Assembly (NCBI GenBank): GCA_013339765.2
Contig: JABSTR010001154.1
Location: 310,001-374,000, forward strand
Reading direction: 5' to 3'
Origin: Haemaphysalis longicornis
Lineage: Eukaryota > Arthropoda > Arachnida > Ixodida > Ixodidae
Length of the DNA: 64,000 bases
Shown here: positions 9,588 to 20,505 of the stretch, piece after piece
How positions within the stretch are numbered: position 1 is the first letter of the stretch
Layout of the letters: each line of letters begins with the position of its first letter
Notes under the pieces: model-generated
Seen by the model: only the letters and a program-made list of their open reading frames with translations
Database searches by the model: none
What the model was told of the DNA's origin: nothing
Translations under genes and position numbers: made by a program

Positions 9588-11880
9588 GGAGCCATGACGA
9601 GAAAAACAAAAGTTTGTTTTATTCGAAAGATTAGGCGTTTCATTGTACTCCAAGCGCTTTCCCGGAAGCAAATGATGCTTTATTCACTGAGAAATAAGGC
9701 AATTTAAGCCAACATTTGAAATCTCCCCCTAAATTGCACATTTCGTGACGTGAACAACGGCGTCATACGAGCCGCTCCATGAAAGAGATACTTAGTATGT
9801 CGACTCCATGTGGCACCCACACGCGGGAGTCAGACAGGAAACGGAACTCGTGCCGAAACCGAGACGGCGGCCATTTAAAAAATACTAGTAAAACCTAGTG
9901 CACCGTGACCCGCAGCCCTAGTCAGGGAATGGCCTGATCCGGAGAACAAAACTCTCGCCGAGGAGCTCGGGCTTGGATTTAACAACCTTACACCACTTGA
10001 ACGATCAATGCATCTAAGAGCACGAACGGCAGAAGTTGTGGGATACACGGGTGGACCGGAAAGCGACCATTTCACGATAGCCACAACAGACGAACGCCCA
10101 GCCGTCGGTACCGCTGCCTCGTCAGCCCCGTCGCGACGGACGAATACAGACTGGTACGTATGCGCCGTATTTTTATTACGGTTAATAATAGTTCAGTTTC
10201 AGTAGCAGTATCGCTTATGCCAGTTGGCCGGTGTCGGGTATGGAAAGCTGTTCGCGCGAGCTCTCTGCTCCGACCAGAAAGATACGAGCGTCAATGCGCG
10301 GTGTGTACGGTATTTTTTTTTTTCCATGCTCAGAGCGCTTTGACGGCGATTTGACGAAGTCGGCGACGAGCGCCAGCATGTCCCAGGAGTCAGCTAACGT
10401 AAGGGTCCCTGCCGTAATCACTTCGTCGGAAATGAAGCGAGCACACTCGTACTTCCTTTAGCTCCCTTTCTCCTCCGTTTGCAAAGTTCACAAAACGTAG
10501 CCACTTGCTTCGCCGAGGTTCGTCGTTGGGCAGCACATGAAAGGAGATCAGCTTAACGGGCGGGGATGTCGCACTCCCTCGACGATTTGCCCGTACTACA
10601 TGGGCATTTCAAAACGCAGAAACGAAATTTCATTGTAAAGTACTCGAACAAACTGAAGTTTTCAGTAGTTGTAAACTGGAAACGAGCTTGTGACGACAGC
10701 AGCAAGCCAACACCATTCCGAAACTTCTGCAACGACTGGTACTATCTCGTCGCTGCTTGCTGTTCCTTACTCCCCTCGTTTCTATTTTTACCTTTGCTGG
10801 TTGGCGATATGACGGCCAACCTCCTGTCAAGGGATTAAGATACCAAGCAAGGTCGCGGCTGTACGTGCTGGAACGGTTCGTCGGCCCCGAAGAGCCTCGA
10901 ACCCGAAAATTCGTCTGCGCGACGGCGAGATGTCGAGCTCGGCCGGCGGTAGTTTCGTATGCATTGGCGTACACGTTTGCGTGTTTGTTCGGAACTTCAA
11001 CCGTTTACTCCACCGTTCTTAGTGTCATAAAAGGAATGTGCGGTATGTTAACGGGCATAAAGCTCACTGTGCAAACTTGTAAGCCCTGCCTAACTTGCGT
11101 TTGCTTTTACCGGCCTCCGCCAATCGCAGAGCATTCTAGTGTGACATCATAGGTTCTGTTGCGGGAATGAGCTGGTGGGCTGGTGGGTCGCATGGTCATT
11201 CCCTTTTTAGATGCGACGTTGAGAGCATCTCTTGTCGGCGGCCCTGTCCTTCCTGCGTGCGTCCGTCGTCGTCGTCGGAGTCCGCACTCTCCTCCACTCA
11301 CCCCTTCTCCTCTCCAATAGCGAACACTCTCTCGCGAGGGGCATTGGACTGGATTCAATTGGATTGGCTTGTCCTGGATTGGATTTAGATTGGATCGGAT
11401 TAAAGTGGATTGAGTTGGATTGTGTTGCGTCATAGCCGCGGCAGACGCACTGGCGTCGGCGCGTGCCCAGGTGAGAGCGAACACTCTCTCTCAACATTTG
11501 CGGGTGCACGCAACACCGACTACATTTGGTGTTGGTGCGCGGCCCAGCGTGCTCTCCCTCCGCCGGTGGGCGGCGCTGCGCGCGGTGCTGCACATGTGCA
11601 GTACTCTCTCTCTCCGCGGTCTCCTCTCCTTCGGGCGCGCTGCTCATATAACCGGTGTGCCGCTCTCCGGCGGCCTTTCGGTCGACGGTTGCTCTCCGCT
11701 TGCGCTTGAACCCCCCTCAGCGTCGCATCACACCAGGGTTCCCGCGAGGGGAGGTGGGCGTAATTTTTTCCTAATTATGTATCTTATTTGGGCGAAGTTT
11801 GTGTTAAAAGTGGTGTCAGTATGATTCTAACGAGGCAATCCTTCGAATGAACCAAACTTGTGTTTTCTCTTCATGGCTCC
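9588..11880. mobile_element. Long-TIR DNA transposon (family A), copy 1, inserted in Gypsy pol
   Basis: The left end is GGAGCCATG followed by ACAAAAGTTTGTTTTATTCGAAAGAT within 45 bases. The right end reads, on the other strand, GGAGCCATG then ACACAAGTTTGGTTCATTCGAAGGAT, giving TIRs of about 45 bp. Both ends and the last 700 bases match the 861-bp element at 34323-35183. This copy is longer because it holds a MITE (11209-11763) and about 870 extra bases in the middle (around 10100-10990). No transposase motif is recognisable, so it is probably non-autonomous. It separates RNase H from integrase. Flanks CGGAGAAAG and CGGAGTTGA may be a decayed target duplication, which I cannot confirm. Confidence 0.75.
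11209..11763 (+). mobile_element. MITE-like element (family B), copy 1, nested in family A
   Basis: 555 bases from AGATGCGACG to GGTGGGCGTAA, inserted in a T-run of the family A element. The matching sequence at about 35075 has no insertion ('cattctcttctttcctaattt'), so the insertion edges are visible. An inverted repeat GATGCGACGYTGA...TCAGCGTCGCATC is at the left end and about 32 bases short of the right end. The middle contains GC-rich CT repeats and a run of ATTGG-like pentamers (about 11340-11435). It has no coding content I recognise. Confidence 0.75.
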
Positions 11881-12769
11881 GGAGTTGAGTCTTCATCAAG
11901 AGCAACGGAGTTGAGTCTCCATCGCGGCTGCGTGACACTCGGGTCACGAGTCGTTATCCCGCACTCACTACGCGAGCAAGCCATGGCGCTCATTCATGCT
12001 GGGCATCGCGAGGAGTAGTAGCCATGAAAAGGTGCTCTCGAAGCTACATGGGGTGGCCAGGAATTAACTACGACATCGAAACAGCTGCGCAAACGTGTCA
12101 AGCTTGCCAAGGAAATCAACAAGCCCAACCGAGAGCCCCCATTCCTCATTGGGAGAAGCCAACAACTCCATGGCACACCCTGCACGTTGACTTTGCAGGC
12201 CTAATAGAAGAAACAACATTTCTAGTTGTGGTAGATGCCTACACGAAATGGCTAGAAGTTGTACAAATGAGTAGGCCAACATCTGCGGCAGTCATCGACG
12301 CCCTGCGTGCGTTGTTTGCAACATTCGGACTACCTCAAAAGATAGTATCGGACAACGGCACGGCATTTGTGTCGGCAGAGATTAGGCGGTTCTACGAAGA
12401 CAACGGCATCACAGCTGTGACATCCGCCCCGTATCACCCAGCAACAAACGGCCAAGCCGACCGCTACGTGGCTGAACTGAAGAGGGCACTTTGCAAGGAC
12501 GAGACAGGGTCATTACAGCGACGCTTGGCCCGCTTCCTATTCAAGCAGCACACAACAGTGCAAAATACCACAGGCCAGACCCCTGCGAGGCTAATGTTTT
12601 CGCGGGAAATGAGGACGCCTCTCACGGTCGTTCCACGAGAGCCATCTTCAAAGGCGGCACAGGATGCCCGGACCCACCGCGCAGCCGGTGGATACAAAAG
12701 GGAGAACGCGTGCTCGCCCGGCAGTTTCAACACAAGCCGGAATGGGTCACAGCGACCGTGAAAAAAAAA
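11881..12769 (+). pseudogene. pol: Gypsy integrase
   Basis: The integrase would insert the element's cDNA into host DNA. First comes an HHCC zinc finger (ALIHAGH...CQACQ; the frame changes in GHRG near 12010 by about two bases). Then comes the DDE core: LHVDFAG holds the first Asp, VSDNGTAF the second (12351-12353), and NGQADR lies 36 codons on (12459-12461). Related integrases have Glu at that last site (NGqaER), so the third catalytic residue here is Asp. After the core the frame changes near 12600, and the chain continues to KPEWVTATVK at about 12760, where copy 2 of the family B MITE interrupts it. Confidence 0.85.
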
Positions 12770-13306
12770 TTACGCCCACCTCCCCTCGCGGGAACCCTGG
12801 TGTGATGCGACGCTGAAGGGGGTTCAAGGGCAAGCGGAGAGCAACCGTCGACCGAAAGGCCGCCGGAGAGCGGCACACCGGTTATATGCGCAGAGCGCCC
12901 GAAGGAGAGGAGACCGCGGAGAGAGAGAGTACTGCACATGCGCAGCACCGCGCGCAGCACCACCCACCGGCGGAGTGAGAGCGCGCTGGGCCGGACACCC
13001 GCAGATGTTGAGGGAGAGTGTTCGCTCTCACCTGGGCACGCGCCGGCGCCAGTGCGTCTGCCACGGCTATGACGCAACACAATCCAACACAATCCACTTT
13101 AATTCTGATCCAATCCAATCCAATCCAATCGAAGCCAAGCCAATCCAACCCAATCGAATCCGATCCAATGCCCCTCGCGAGAGAGTGTTCGCTATCGGAG
13201 AGGAAAGGGAGTGAGCGGAGGAGAGTGCGGACGCCGCCGCCGACGACGACGGACGCACGCAGGAAGGACAGGGCCGCCGACAAGAGATGCTCTCAGCGTC
13301 GCATCT
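12770..13306 (-). mobile_element. MITE-like element (family B), copy 2, inserted in Gypsy integrase
   Basis: Copy of the 11209-11763 element in opposite orientation, so the two form a 540-bp inverted repeat around the integrase piece. It runs from TTACGCCCACC to CGTCGCATCT. It sits in a run of A (nine A on the left, AAAAACGG on the right), consistent with a short A/T target duplication as in copy 1. The integrase tail resumes at 13307. Confidence 0.8.
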
Positions 13307-13618
13307 AAAAACGGATTGGCCTGCGGTCGTGGCTCGTCGAGATTTCCGGCACGACAACTGGGCGGCACCTCAATCAGCTCCGCCAGCTGAGGCCGTCTTC
13401 AAGCAAACCAGCCCCTTCTGAAGGAAGTTGTGCGTCACCACCCGTCAACAGGGCCTGGCACCTCACTATGGAAAGCGCCGCTGCGACGCCGACAGCCACA
13501 TGCGCAGACGGCCAGCTCCCGTCTTCGTTGCAACCCCAAGCCGTCGACCAACGCAAATCCTCACGGCAGCGACACCCCCCTGACCGCTACCAGGCGCTCT
13601 TACAAAGGGGGAAGAAAT
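13307..13618 (+). pseudogene. pol: Gypsy pol C-terminal tail
   Basis: After the MITE the chain resumes with WLVEISGTT and the RHLNQLR segment typical of the Gypsy integrase C-terminal domain. It ends with SSRQRHPPDRYQALLQRG, an R/P-rich tail of the kind found just before the 3' LTR. The remainder is low-complexity Pro/Ser/Ala sequence. Confidence 0.7.
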
Positions 13619-14889
13619 GTGTTCGTGCTCCCCAGCGGAAGCGCAGTTCTGCGTCGGCACCTCACGCGAATCAAATCAAAATCAAATCAAATCCAATCAA
13701 AGTTTATTAGTTACATGATAGTGCACAAATACATTGGAGTGGCACAGAAAGAGGTCCCGAAGTGAAGCACTGCCGAGGGGACCTCTTATTATTGAATGTA
13801 TGACAAGGGATTATTAGCGGTTTAGTCATTATTGCAGGCGTACAATTTACAAACAAATGTTCTAAATCGGCAGACATACATCCAAACAATTATAGCTTAT
13901 ACACTATTACGAACCAGCGTTTAATTTATTGTTCAGGTTATCAGCAGACAAAATAAAAGAAAAAAAGAAAGGAAGAAAATATAGAAAGGAAGAAATAGAA
14001 AAGAAAAGTAAAGGAAAAAAATAAAAGAAAGAAAGAAAATATAGAAAGGAAGCAAAAAAAAGTAAAGGAAGAAAAAAAAGGAAAAGGAAAAAGAACGTTT
14101 GGCCCAGCCCAAATGTCGAGTCTGCTGTAATGAGCTCCCCTATTGTGTTCTGAAATAGAAGGAAAAGGAAAAAGAAGGAAAAAGAATAATGAATACTTTA
14201 TAGCACACAAATACCAATGTGAAAAACACATGACTATACAAACTACCAATGCTCAAATACTTCATCAACGAAATGACCACAATAATAAAAACGAGCGCAA
14301 AAAACATTTTAAGCAGAATTAATATAACGACATTTACTTAACGCAACATCGGTTAGAAATAAAGGAAGGCAACTACAGTAAACAGGAAATAATTGAAAAA
14401 AAATGCCAGGTAGTTTTCAGCAGTTATTTCCACAATACGAACGAAGTAGACGCCTAAAAGTAGGAAATGATGCGGTTGATTTGATTGATACAGGTAATTC
14501 ATTCCAAAATTTGATCGCACTGAATTCGACAGTTAGTTTTCCATAGTTGGTGCGTATTTTGGGGAGCAACAAGTTGTTTTGAAGCGCAAAACGTGTTTTG
14601 TTGGGGTTTGAGAGGGACGTCCTGCCTAGAATTATATGAAACTGGGGTTGTTTATAACATGATGGGCCGTAATTCCTAGATTGTATTTTAAAAGACTGAG
14701 TAATGGTAGAAAATTAAGTTGTTAAGTTGTTAAATTAAGAATACCGCGGGGCGATGGACAATGCACGGGGAGACGCTTTGGGACCTTGCTGCAGAGCAGT
14801 CGCAAAAAACCGTGTTCTTCTTGGGTGAATAAACCCTATTTTCAAGTGTGCCCGTGCGTCAGCTTGTCACTGACCGCGCGGACGTAACA
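13619..14889 (+). repeat. 3' LTR of the Gypsy element, split by a LINE
   Basis: Starts TGTGTTCGTG right after the pol tail and ends GACGTAACA. A polyadenylation signal AATAAA lies in 'gtgaataaaccc' near 14825, in its last 70 bases. About 1.07 kb of LINE sequence (13669-14740) splits it; without it the LTR is only about 200 bases. CGCG is present at both edges of the LINE and may be a target duplication. Confidence 0.65.
13669..14740 (-). mobile_element. CR1-like LINE 3' end, inserted in the Gypsy LTR
   Basis: On the minus strand about 80 codons (14641-14410) remain open to a stop. They contain RTNYGK...EFSAIKFWNELP, the usual C-terminal end of CR1/Jockey-type LINE proteins. The 3' UTR follows, A/T- and purine-rich in plus-strand terms (13950-14200), and ends in a tail of five-base repeats (AAATC on the plus strand, 13669-13698). 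Only the last part of the LINE is present, as expected for a 5'-truncated insertion. Confidence 0.7.
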
Positions 14890-15797
14890 GAAACTGTGTA
14901 GTTTTTGTAGTAAAAAAAATTTTAATATTAAAATGGATTAGCAGTACCTATATGACTAGAGAAATAAAAGTGAGGAGATTATAGAAAGAAGTAAAAGGTA
15001 AAAAGAACACCATTGAATGAAAATCAGGAAGCAAGAATAACCAAGAGAGAATGTTGTACAGAAGAAGCAGGGAGCTAGGCTCGCATAGGCTTGACAGGGG
15101 AATCCAGCAGCAGGGCCAACTGATATCTAACACGGCAGGCGGCCTGATCGTATAATGAATTAATTTCACGCACGGCAAAGATCCCCGTGGCAGAATCCCA
15201 GTTCTTTCGCCCCGAAGGCCAAAATCAGTGTAGCAGAGAGTGGGAGGTTTAGCCGGTTGCATGTGCCTTCTGAGTACCTTCGTCTTATAGAGGAGAACCG
15301 TTGGCAGGAGAAGAAATGGTCGATCGTTTCTGGTTCATTGCAATGCGCATAGCGGCGACGGGGCCGGGTTAGAGCGGTGCAATTAATAATTTAAATTTGG
15401 CACGCGACAGCGAAAGCTATATTTCGTGAGGGTGACTTAGCAAGCTCATGACTGGCTTATGCTGCACTTCCATGAGTACCGGAGGTGCTCGAGCTCCAAG
15501 TCTTCGTAAACAGAATCAGGCATACTTCGAAGTAAGCACAGCTTACGAAAGCGAGCCGAGGTTATGAGGGTAATGGGCGGCAGAACCTCCACAACTGTAC
15601 CGCCCAATCGTGGCGGGTATTCTACATAAGACGCCTAACCAAGCTTAGGGGGATTGACCACTGGGGCCAATAACCCTTCTCATCCCCCTAGCATTACTAT
15701 AGAATTGCGGGGTCGAAAAAGAGAAACCAGAATGAAAGTAAGGAAACAAGGACTTAGGTTTTGGTCAACGGTAAACGAAACTGAGGGAAAATGGGGA
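14890..15797. other. Unrecognised 0.9 kb
   Basis: Sequence after the Gypsy 3' LTR. I see no domain or terminal repeat that I can name. Confidence 0.35.
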
Positions 15798-15995
15798 GTT
15801 TTAGCATACCATGTGTGTCGTGCGTAGTACTGCGTACCGTGTGTACCGGGACCCGACTGGGCATGTGCACATTCGTTCCGGTAGGATGGCTTAGTTCCGC
15901 TGACGCGCGGCCGGCCCTTGCCGTGCCAGCAGGCACAGGCGGGTCCCGGCACACACGGTGCATACCGTATGCACGGTACACACGGTAAGCTAAAG
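15798..15995. mobile_element. Foldback MITE of about 200 bp
   Basis: The left arm runs from TTTAGCATACC through GTACCGTGTGTACCGGGACCCG. The right arm, on the other strand, reads CTTTAGCTTACCGTGTGTACC...GTGCCGGGACCCG. The arms are about 70 bases with a central loop of about 60. This is a small foldback transposable element without coding capacity. Confidence 0.65.
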
Positions 15996-16129
15996 CTGTG
16001 TGATAACATGTAGATGAAATAGTAAAATTTACTTCTTTTGCGTCACCTCATGGACTCGAACTCGCTCACGTGACCGTCACCATTTGTGCAGTGAGTACGA
16101 CGCCAAGCGCGACTACCAACAACCAAGAC

Positions 16130-16570
16130 TACCCCAACCAGCTCAAGCGGTACGTGTTACTTGAGCTGCTTACCCGACATGCTGCGGTCACTAATTTTGC
16201 TCAGGATGACCACGAAACTTCACTGCCAGCGTCACGCATGCAATATCGAATTATCACTGAGAACACGGCACCGATTCATCAAAAGCCATACCGCGTCTGA
16301 GCGCGAGTTAATAACTGAACAGGCGCAGGAGATGCTCAAAAAAGGTGTCATCCGGGAGTCTTCAAGTCCGTGGGCAGCTTCTGTGATTCTCGTAAAGGAG
16401 GAGGATAATAACTCTTGGCGCTTTTGTGTGGACTATCGTCGACTCAGTGCTGGCTCACACAAAAAGAAAATATGTTTATCCGCTTCCGCGCATAGACGAC
16501 GCTGTCGAATGCTTACATTCTGAGTCGTACTTTTCTTCGGTAGACCTCCGGTCTGAATACTGCAAATCCC
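16130..16570 (+). pseudogene. pol: Ty3/Gypsy reverse transcriptase fragment, N-terminal part
   Basis: Contains the start of a Gypsy RT: APIHQKPYR, then ERELITEQAQEMLKKGVI, the SSPWAASVILV strand, WRFCVDYRRLS and YVYPLPRIDDAVECL, ending at YFSSVDLRSEY with the first catalytic Asp. The frame changes near 16300 and near 16450. The fragment breaks off right after the first catalytic motif. It covers exactly the part of RT missing from the element at 7757, so the two may be of one family, though no overlap exists to test it. Confidence 0.8.
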
Positions 16571-17488
16571 AGTGCACCCATCCGCCCGTCTTCTTCATCG
16601 TGTCCCTAACCTTGGACATCTGTGCGGACTTGGGGTTGTGAGCACCGACCATCCTTGGAGCCCGACAATGTGGTCCCTTCGACGCCCCTCCCCCCACCCC
16701 GGAGGGATGTTAAGCGTTTGTTGTGTTCTTGAATGCATGACTACTCTTTGTTTTTTAAAGCAAAGATTTACTACTTTCGTCCAGCGGTTTCGCCGCGGAT
16801 ACGCAAGTTCACGTTTTGACCGCAGACACACCCCGTGCGACACACCCCTCGAAGCGCATCGGGTGACTCGCCGGGCCCCCTTCGGCGTTGCGCACAAGGC
16901 CCCGTTTTCAGTCGTTCCGCTCACCCAGCGGTGGCGGCTGCCGCGGTTGCAGGCGTTCAGCCACGGCCGCTGGATGAAGGGCGCACTGGCGTGCGCCCTG
17001 CGTGCGCTCTCCTTGCGTGCGCTCTCAACCAGCGGCCGTGGTTCAGCAGATCGGCAGCCGGCCAACCCCGCCGCCTCCCGCGCATGCGCCGCTGGGTCGT
17101 CTCGGGCTACGCGACTCGTCTCGCGCCCGGCGAAGAGGAACGCCGCGTTCGTCGTAAATGAAAGCGAGGCCGGTCCTCCTCCTGTGAGCGTTGCACGAGA
17201 CCGAACGGCTTTGAGCCGTGGTCGGCAACGCAGCTATGTTAAATGTTAACCAAGACTCAACCAAACTAAGCCAAGCTTCGGCTTTGCATATCCAAGGTTA
17301 GCTGAGCTAGGCCTCAGCCTTCTCGTTGCGAGCAGCTGGACGGGTGGCGCCACCACTCGGTGTGAGCCGGTGCATTGGACTACGCAGCCTTTCGTTGTTT
17401 TTGCCGTGTTTGCTTCGGTGCCTTGAATGTTTTGTTGGTGCTGTGAGCGGATATGTGCGGTGAAACGAATCTAGACAGATGTGTTAGG
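16571..17488. other. GC-rich unrecognised DNA with a hairpin
   Basis: Very CpG-rich. AGCCACGGCCGCTGG (16959-16973) pairs with CCAGCGGCCGTGGTT (17029-17043), leaving a loop that itself holds the palindromic GGGCGCACTGGCGTGCGCCC. No gene recognised. Confidence 0.4.
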
Positions 17489-17781
17489 TTCTTAGATGCA
17501 GTGACGGCTATGTAAACTTGTCGGACGCGTTGGGTATGGGCTACAATGGCATGAGCGCTTTTTGCAGCGAGCTACCCTTGGCTCCATCTGATCTGAGTAC
17601 GAATAAAACTATTATTATTAGTATTCATTTCTTCTTAAATGCACTAATGGCTACGTAAACCTATTGGACGCTTCTAATGTTAGGAACAGGCTATATTGAC
17701 GTGAGCGCTTTTTGCAGCGCTCTGCGCCTGGCTCCGCGCTATCTGAGTAGGAATACAACTATTATTATTAGTATTAATTTC
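17489..17781. repeat. Two-copy tandem repeat of about 145 bp
   Basis: Unit 1 begins 'ttcttagatgcagtgacggct' at 17489 and unit 2 'ttcttaaatgcactaatggct' at 17632. Both contain 'gagcgctttttgcagcg' and end 'ctattattattagtatt'. The units have diverged clearly, so the duplication is old. Confidence 0.75.
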
Positions 17782-19753
17782 TACCACTTTAACTTATCCT
17801 CACTGGTTTCAATGACTACGGTTTTCGCGCCAACCTTAACAGTGGGATACCTCGATACGTGTACTTTGAAAAGAAAGGCACTTACGTACGAGATCGATTA
17901 CCGTGTGGCCGTAGAAACGTCGCGGCAGTTTACACTTTCTTTTTGTAACCGTGAACTTCGTGCCTTCGGTTTTCTTGAGTGACAGCATGGGAGCCTGAGA
18001 GATGAAGCGGAAATTCCACGTTTGTAGTGGTTATTTTATCAAGAGCCAAAGTTATTCAACCACCCAGCTACAAACCATTCCCCCTGCCTTTCCCATTTTA
18101 CCACCTGCGTGGAAGAAAGGCTGGCACCGATAGTTAAAAAATGTGGCAGTGTTAACTTGATCCCGTGTTTTTTTTTTGTTTGTTTAAGTATTCTTGGCCG
18201 ATTACCTCAAAATGTCGTGTAATGTCTTGCGAATAATCCAAAAACGCGCGACTGGTTGCCTCAAATAGGGGATGGCATCAGCCCGAATCCTCCAGCACAG
18301 ACGCATCTCCGACACGCTGGAAGCAGTTGGGATTTGGAAAGAAGTCATGGAAGTGCAAAATTAAACAGTAAAACCGTCCAGCCCCCGTCTAATGGCGACG
18401 ATGGTTGAACGCAAAGCTTTCTTCGTGCGCAATGGAATGGGAAAAGGTCAAAGTCAAAGCTCAAAGATCAAAAGACCAAGCTGCGTACTGGTCAAATTCA
18501 AAGCTCAACTAGCCAAAGTTTAAATCTAGAAGGCAACCATGGAAGCCCACACGAGAAAGCTTTGCGATAAACAAGCATCGTCGTCAGGCAGAGGAGTGGC
18601 TAATTTTTCAAGCGTGGGTGGCAGCTTGTAAAACTCTACCGCAGCACTCAGTTGTGAAACTGAGGGCAGGTTTCTGGCACCCTCCTGTCTCTCTCCAGTC
18701 AGGCAGGTATTGGTTTTTGAAAAAAAAAAAAAAAAAGGCTCCAATCCGCGCTGTGAAGGTGGTTGGAAAGCAAAGCTGTGAACGACCCCCACAACAATTC
18801 CGCATGCGACGTCACTTGAATTCACACACGTGGCTCTAGAGAGAGTGAAACCAGAGATTCTGAAAGCCGTTACCTGGGATTCGCGGGGGCGCCGTTTGGA
18901 ACGCAGCAGCGTCGGCCACGGCTGGGCTCGAGCGGCGGACGCCGCCGCTGTAGCCCGGCAGTGCGTCGGAAGAAAGAAAACGGGGAGGAGCGTGTTTCGA
19001 AGGGTGACAGCGGAACCTAGCCATCCTGATGTGCTAGCTCGCGGCTACACCATGGCACCGCGCGACACAAGTGCAGACACCAAAACAATCCGGCCTCACA
19101 GCTTAGTGATTCCCATTAATACAGATTTAAAATAGTTTCGCCAGTACGAGAATTGCGAAAAAGCTGACGGAACTTTTATTATCGCCATTTATCAGAACCA
19201 GTCGCTTCATTCGTCTTTTTGTAATACCTGTTAAAGCACAACCGAATGGGTATTCAGCAATTTAGAAAACGCAGTCCCATTCGTGACAAGCAGCAAAATG
19301 ATGCGTTTCTCTAGCGGCCAGATGTCTGTAAGTGGTCTCTATATTTTGTTTTCCCGCCCTGGCAACCAATCCTTAACGTATCTTTGCCGTACTACCAAAT
19401 AATTCCGTCGGGTCCGGGTTATCCAGGAGGTGCTGTCGAACTAGTTAATCAAGCCGTGCGAAGGAAGCGCGCAATGGACGCGAAGCTGGCCAAAACAGGC
19501 CCAACAGCGTCGCTAAAGCAGACGACAAAGCCGACGGAAGGGTCCCGCCGACACGCCCGCCGAGATGAGCACGGGGAAAGCTGGCTAATAGCGCCCTATC
19601 GCCGCTTCATCTGCACTGTGCTCCGTGAGTGAAAAGCGCCCGCCGCCTCCCCAGCCGCGTTGGGAGTTTCTTGTCCCGCACGCCACGAAAGAACCGTTGG
19701 CTGGTAGAGGTAGAAAGCTTTGCTTTAAAATTCCACAGCCACGAGCACCCCGC
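17782..19753. other. Unrecognised 2 kb
   Basis: Nothing I can name. 18425-18530 is full of short AAAG/TCAAAG repeats, and an A-run of about 18 lies at 18720-18736. An open stretch of 82 codons at 19384-19632 (plus strand) has no recognisable domain. Confidence 0.35.
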
Positions 19754-19852
19754 CTTAGAATTTGTACACCCCCAACACCCCCACAACAGCCCCCCCCCCC
19801 CCCCAGGAGGATTTCGACACCCCCTAAAATCGAAATTCCGGATAAACCCCTG
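19754..19852 (+). repeat. C-run dispersed repeat, copy 2
   Basis: Short version of the 2533-2715 repeat: 'tttgtacacccccaacaccc', a C-run, 'aggatttcgacacccc' and 'taaaatcgaaattccggata' followed by 'aacccctg'. Confidence 0.7.
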
Positions 19853-20345
19853 GTGTGTGGTAGTGTGGTGGTGAACGGCCAGCAAAAGACGCTGCCTTGG
19901 TGGCGAGCAAGAAGCCGAAGGCAAACTTAACTGGATTACTGCATGACGAGGGATGAGCTTAAGCAATGCAGGAACAATACAGAGAGTCAGCATGTGTTCG
20001 CTGCTCCAAAACGAATGAAAACTGCGCTCGGCGGCACCCCGTATTTATGCCGGTGCGCTAACGGTCAAACAGTTCTCCTAGTGCTTTCTGCGCACGGCCC
20101 GAACATAGTAGATACACACAACGCTCTTTCCAGAGTTCGTGAGGGCCGACAGCAGCGGCGCTCGTTGAGCCTGAGAGACGGGGGAGCGGAGATCTCGGCT
20201 GCAGCGTCCGCCTCCACGGGGCAAGTTGCTACACGTAGATTCGTCGCAGCCGGCGAAGTTTCTGAGTTACCTACAGCGAGGCGCCCACGCGCCGGCCTTT
20301 CTCCGCCAAGCTGCAACTTGTCGGAGGCAGCTTTCTTCAAACATC

Positions 20346-20505
20346 AGGGCAGTGGCGTAGCCAGAGGGGGGGGGGGGGGTTCGGGGGGTTCAAACCCCCT
20401 CCCCCCGAAATTTTCGCTGCAGCCCCCTCCTTAGTGGCGTAGCCAAGGGGGGCCTGACCGGGCTTCACCCCCCTCCCCCCCCTCTTCCACGAAATTTTTC
20501 GGGCC
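20346..20505 (+). repeat. G-run/C-run palindromic repeat, two tandem copies
   Basis: Each copy reads GTGGCGTAGCCA, a G-run, a short centre with TTCA, a C-run, then CGAAATTTT. The first copy starts at about 20351 and the second at about 20433. The G-run and C-run can pair into a hairpin. A third copy lies in opposite orientation at 23488-23566. Confidence 0.65.

Larger units (their letters stand above)
7757..14889 (+). mobile_element. 5'-truncated Ty3/Gypsy retrotransposon with nested insertions
   Basis: One Gypsy pol gene and its 3' LTR lie in order on the plus strand: RT (7757-about 8280), RNase H (about 8300-8361 and 9079-9587), integrase (11881-12769), C-terminal tail (13307-13618) and LTR (13619-14889). 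The pieces are separated by four foreign insertions: 8362-9078, 9588-11880 (which itself holds 11209-11763), 12770-13306 and about 13669-14740. Removing the first restores an open frame across the joint. No 5' LTR, gag or protease is seen to the left. The element is dead: at least four frameshifts lie inside the pol pieces besides the insertions. Confidence 0.85.
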
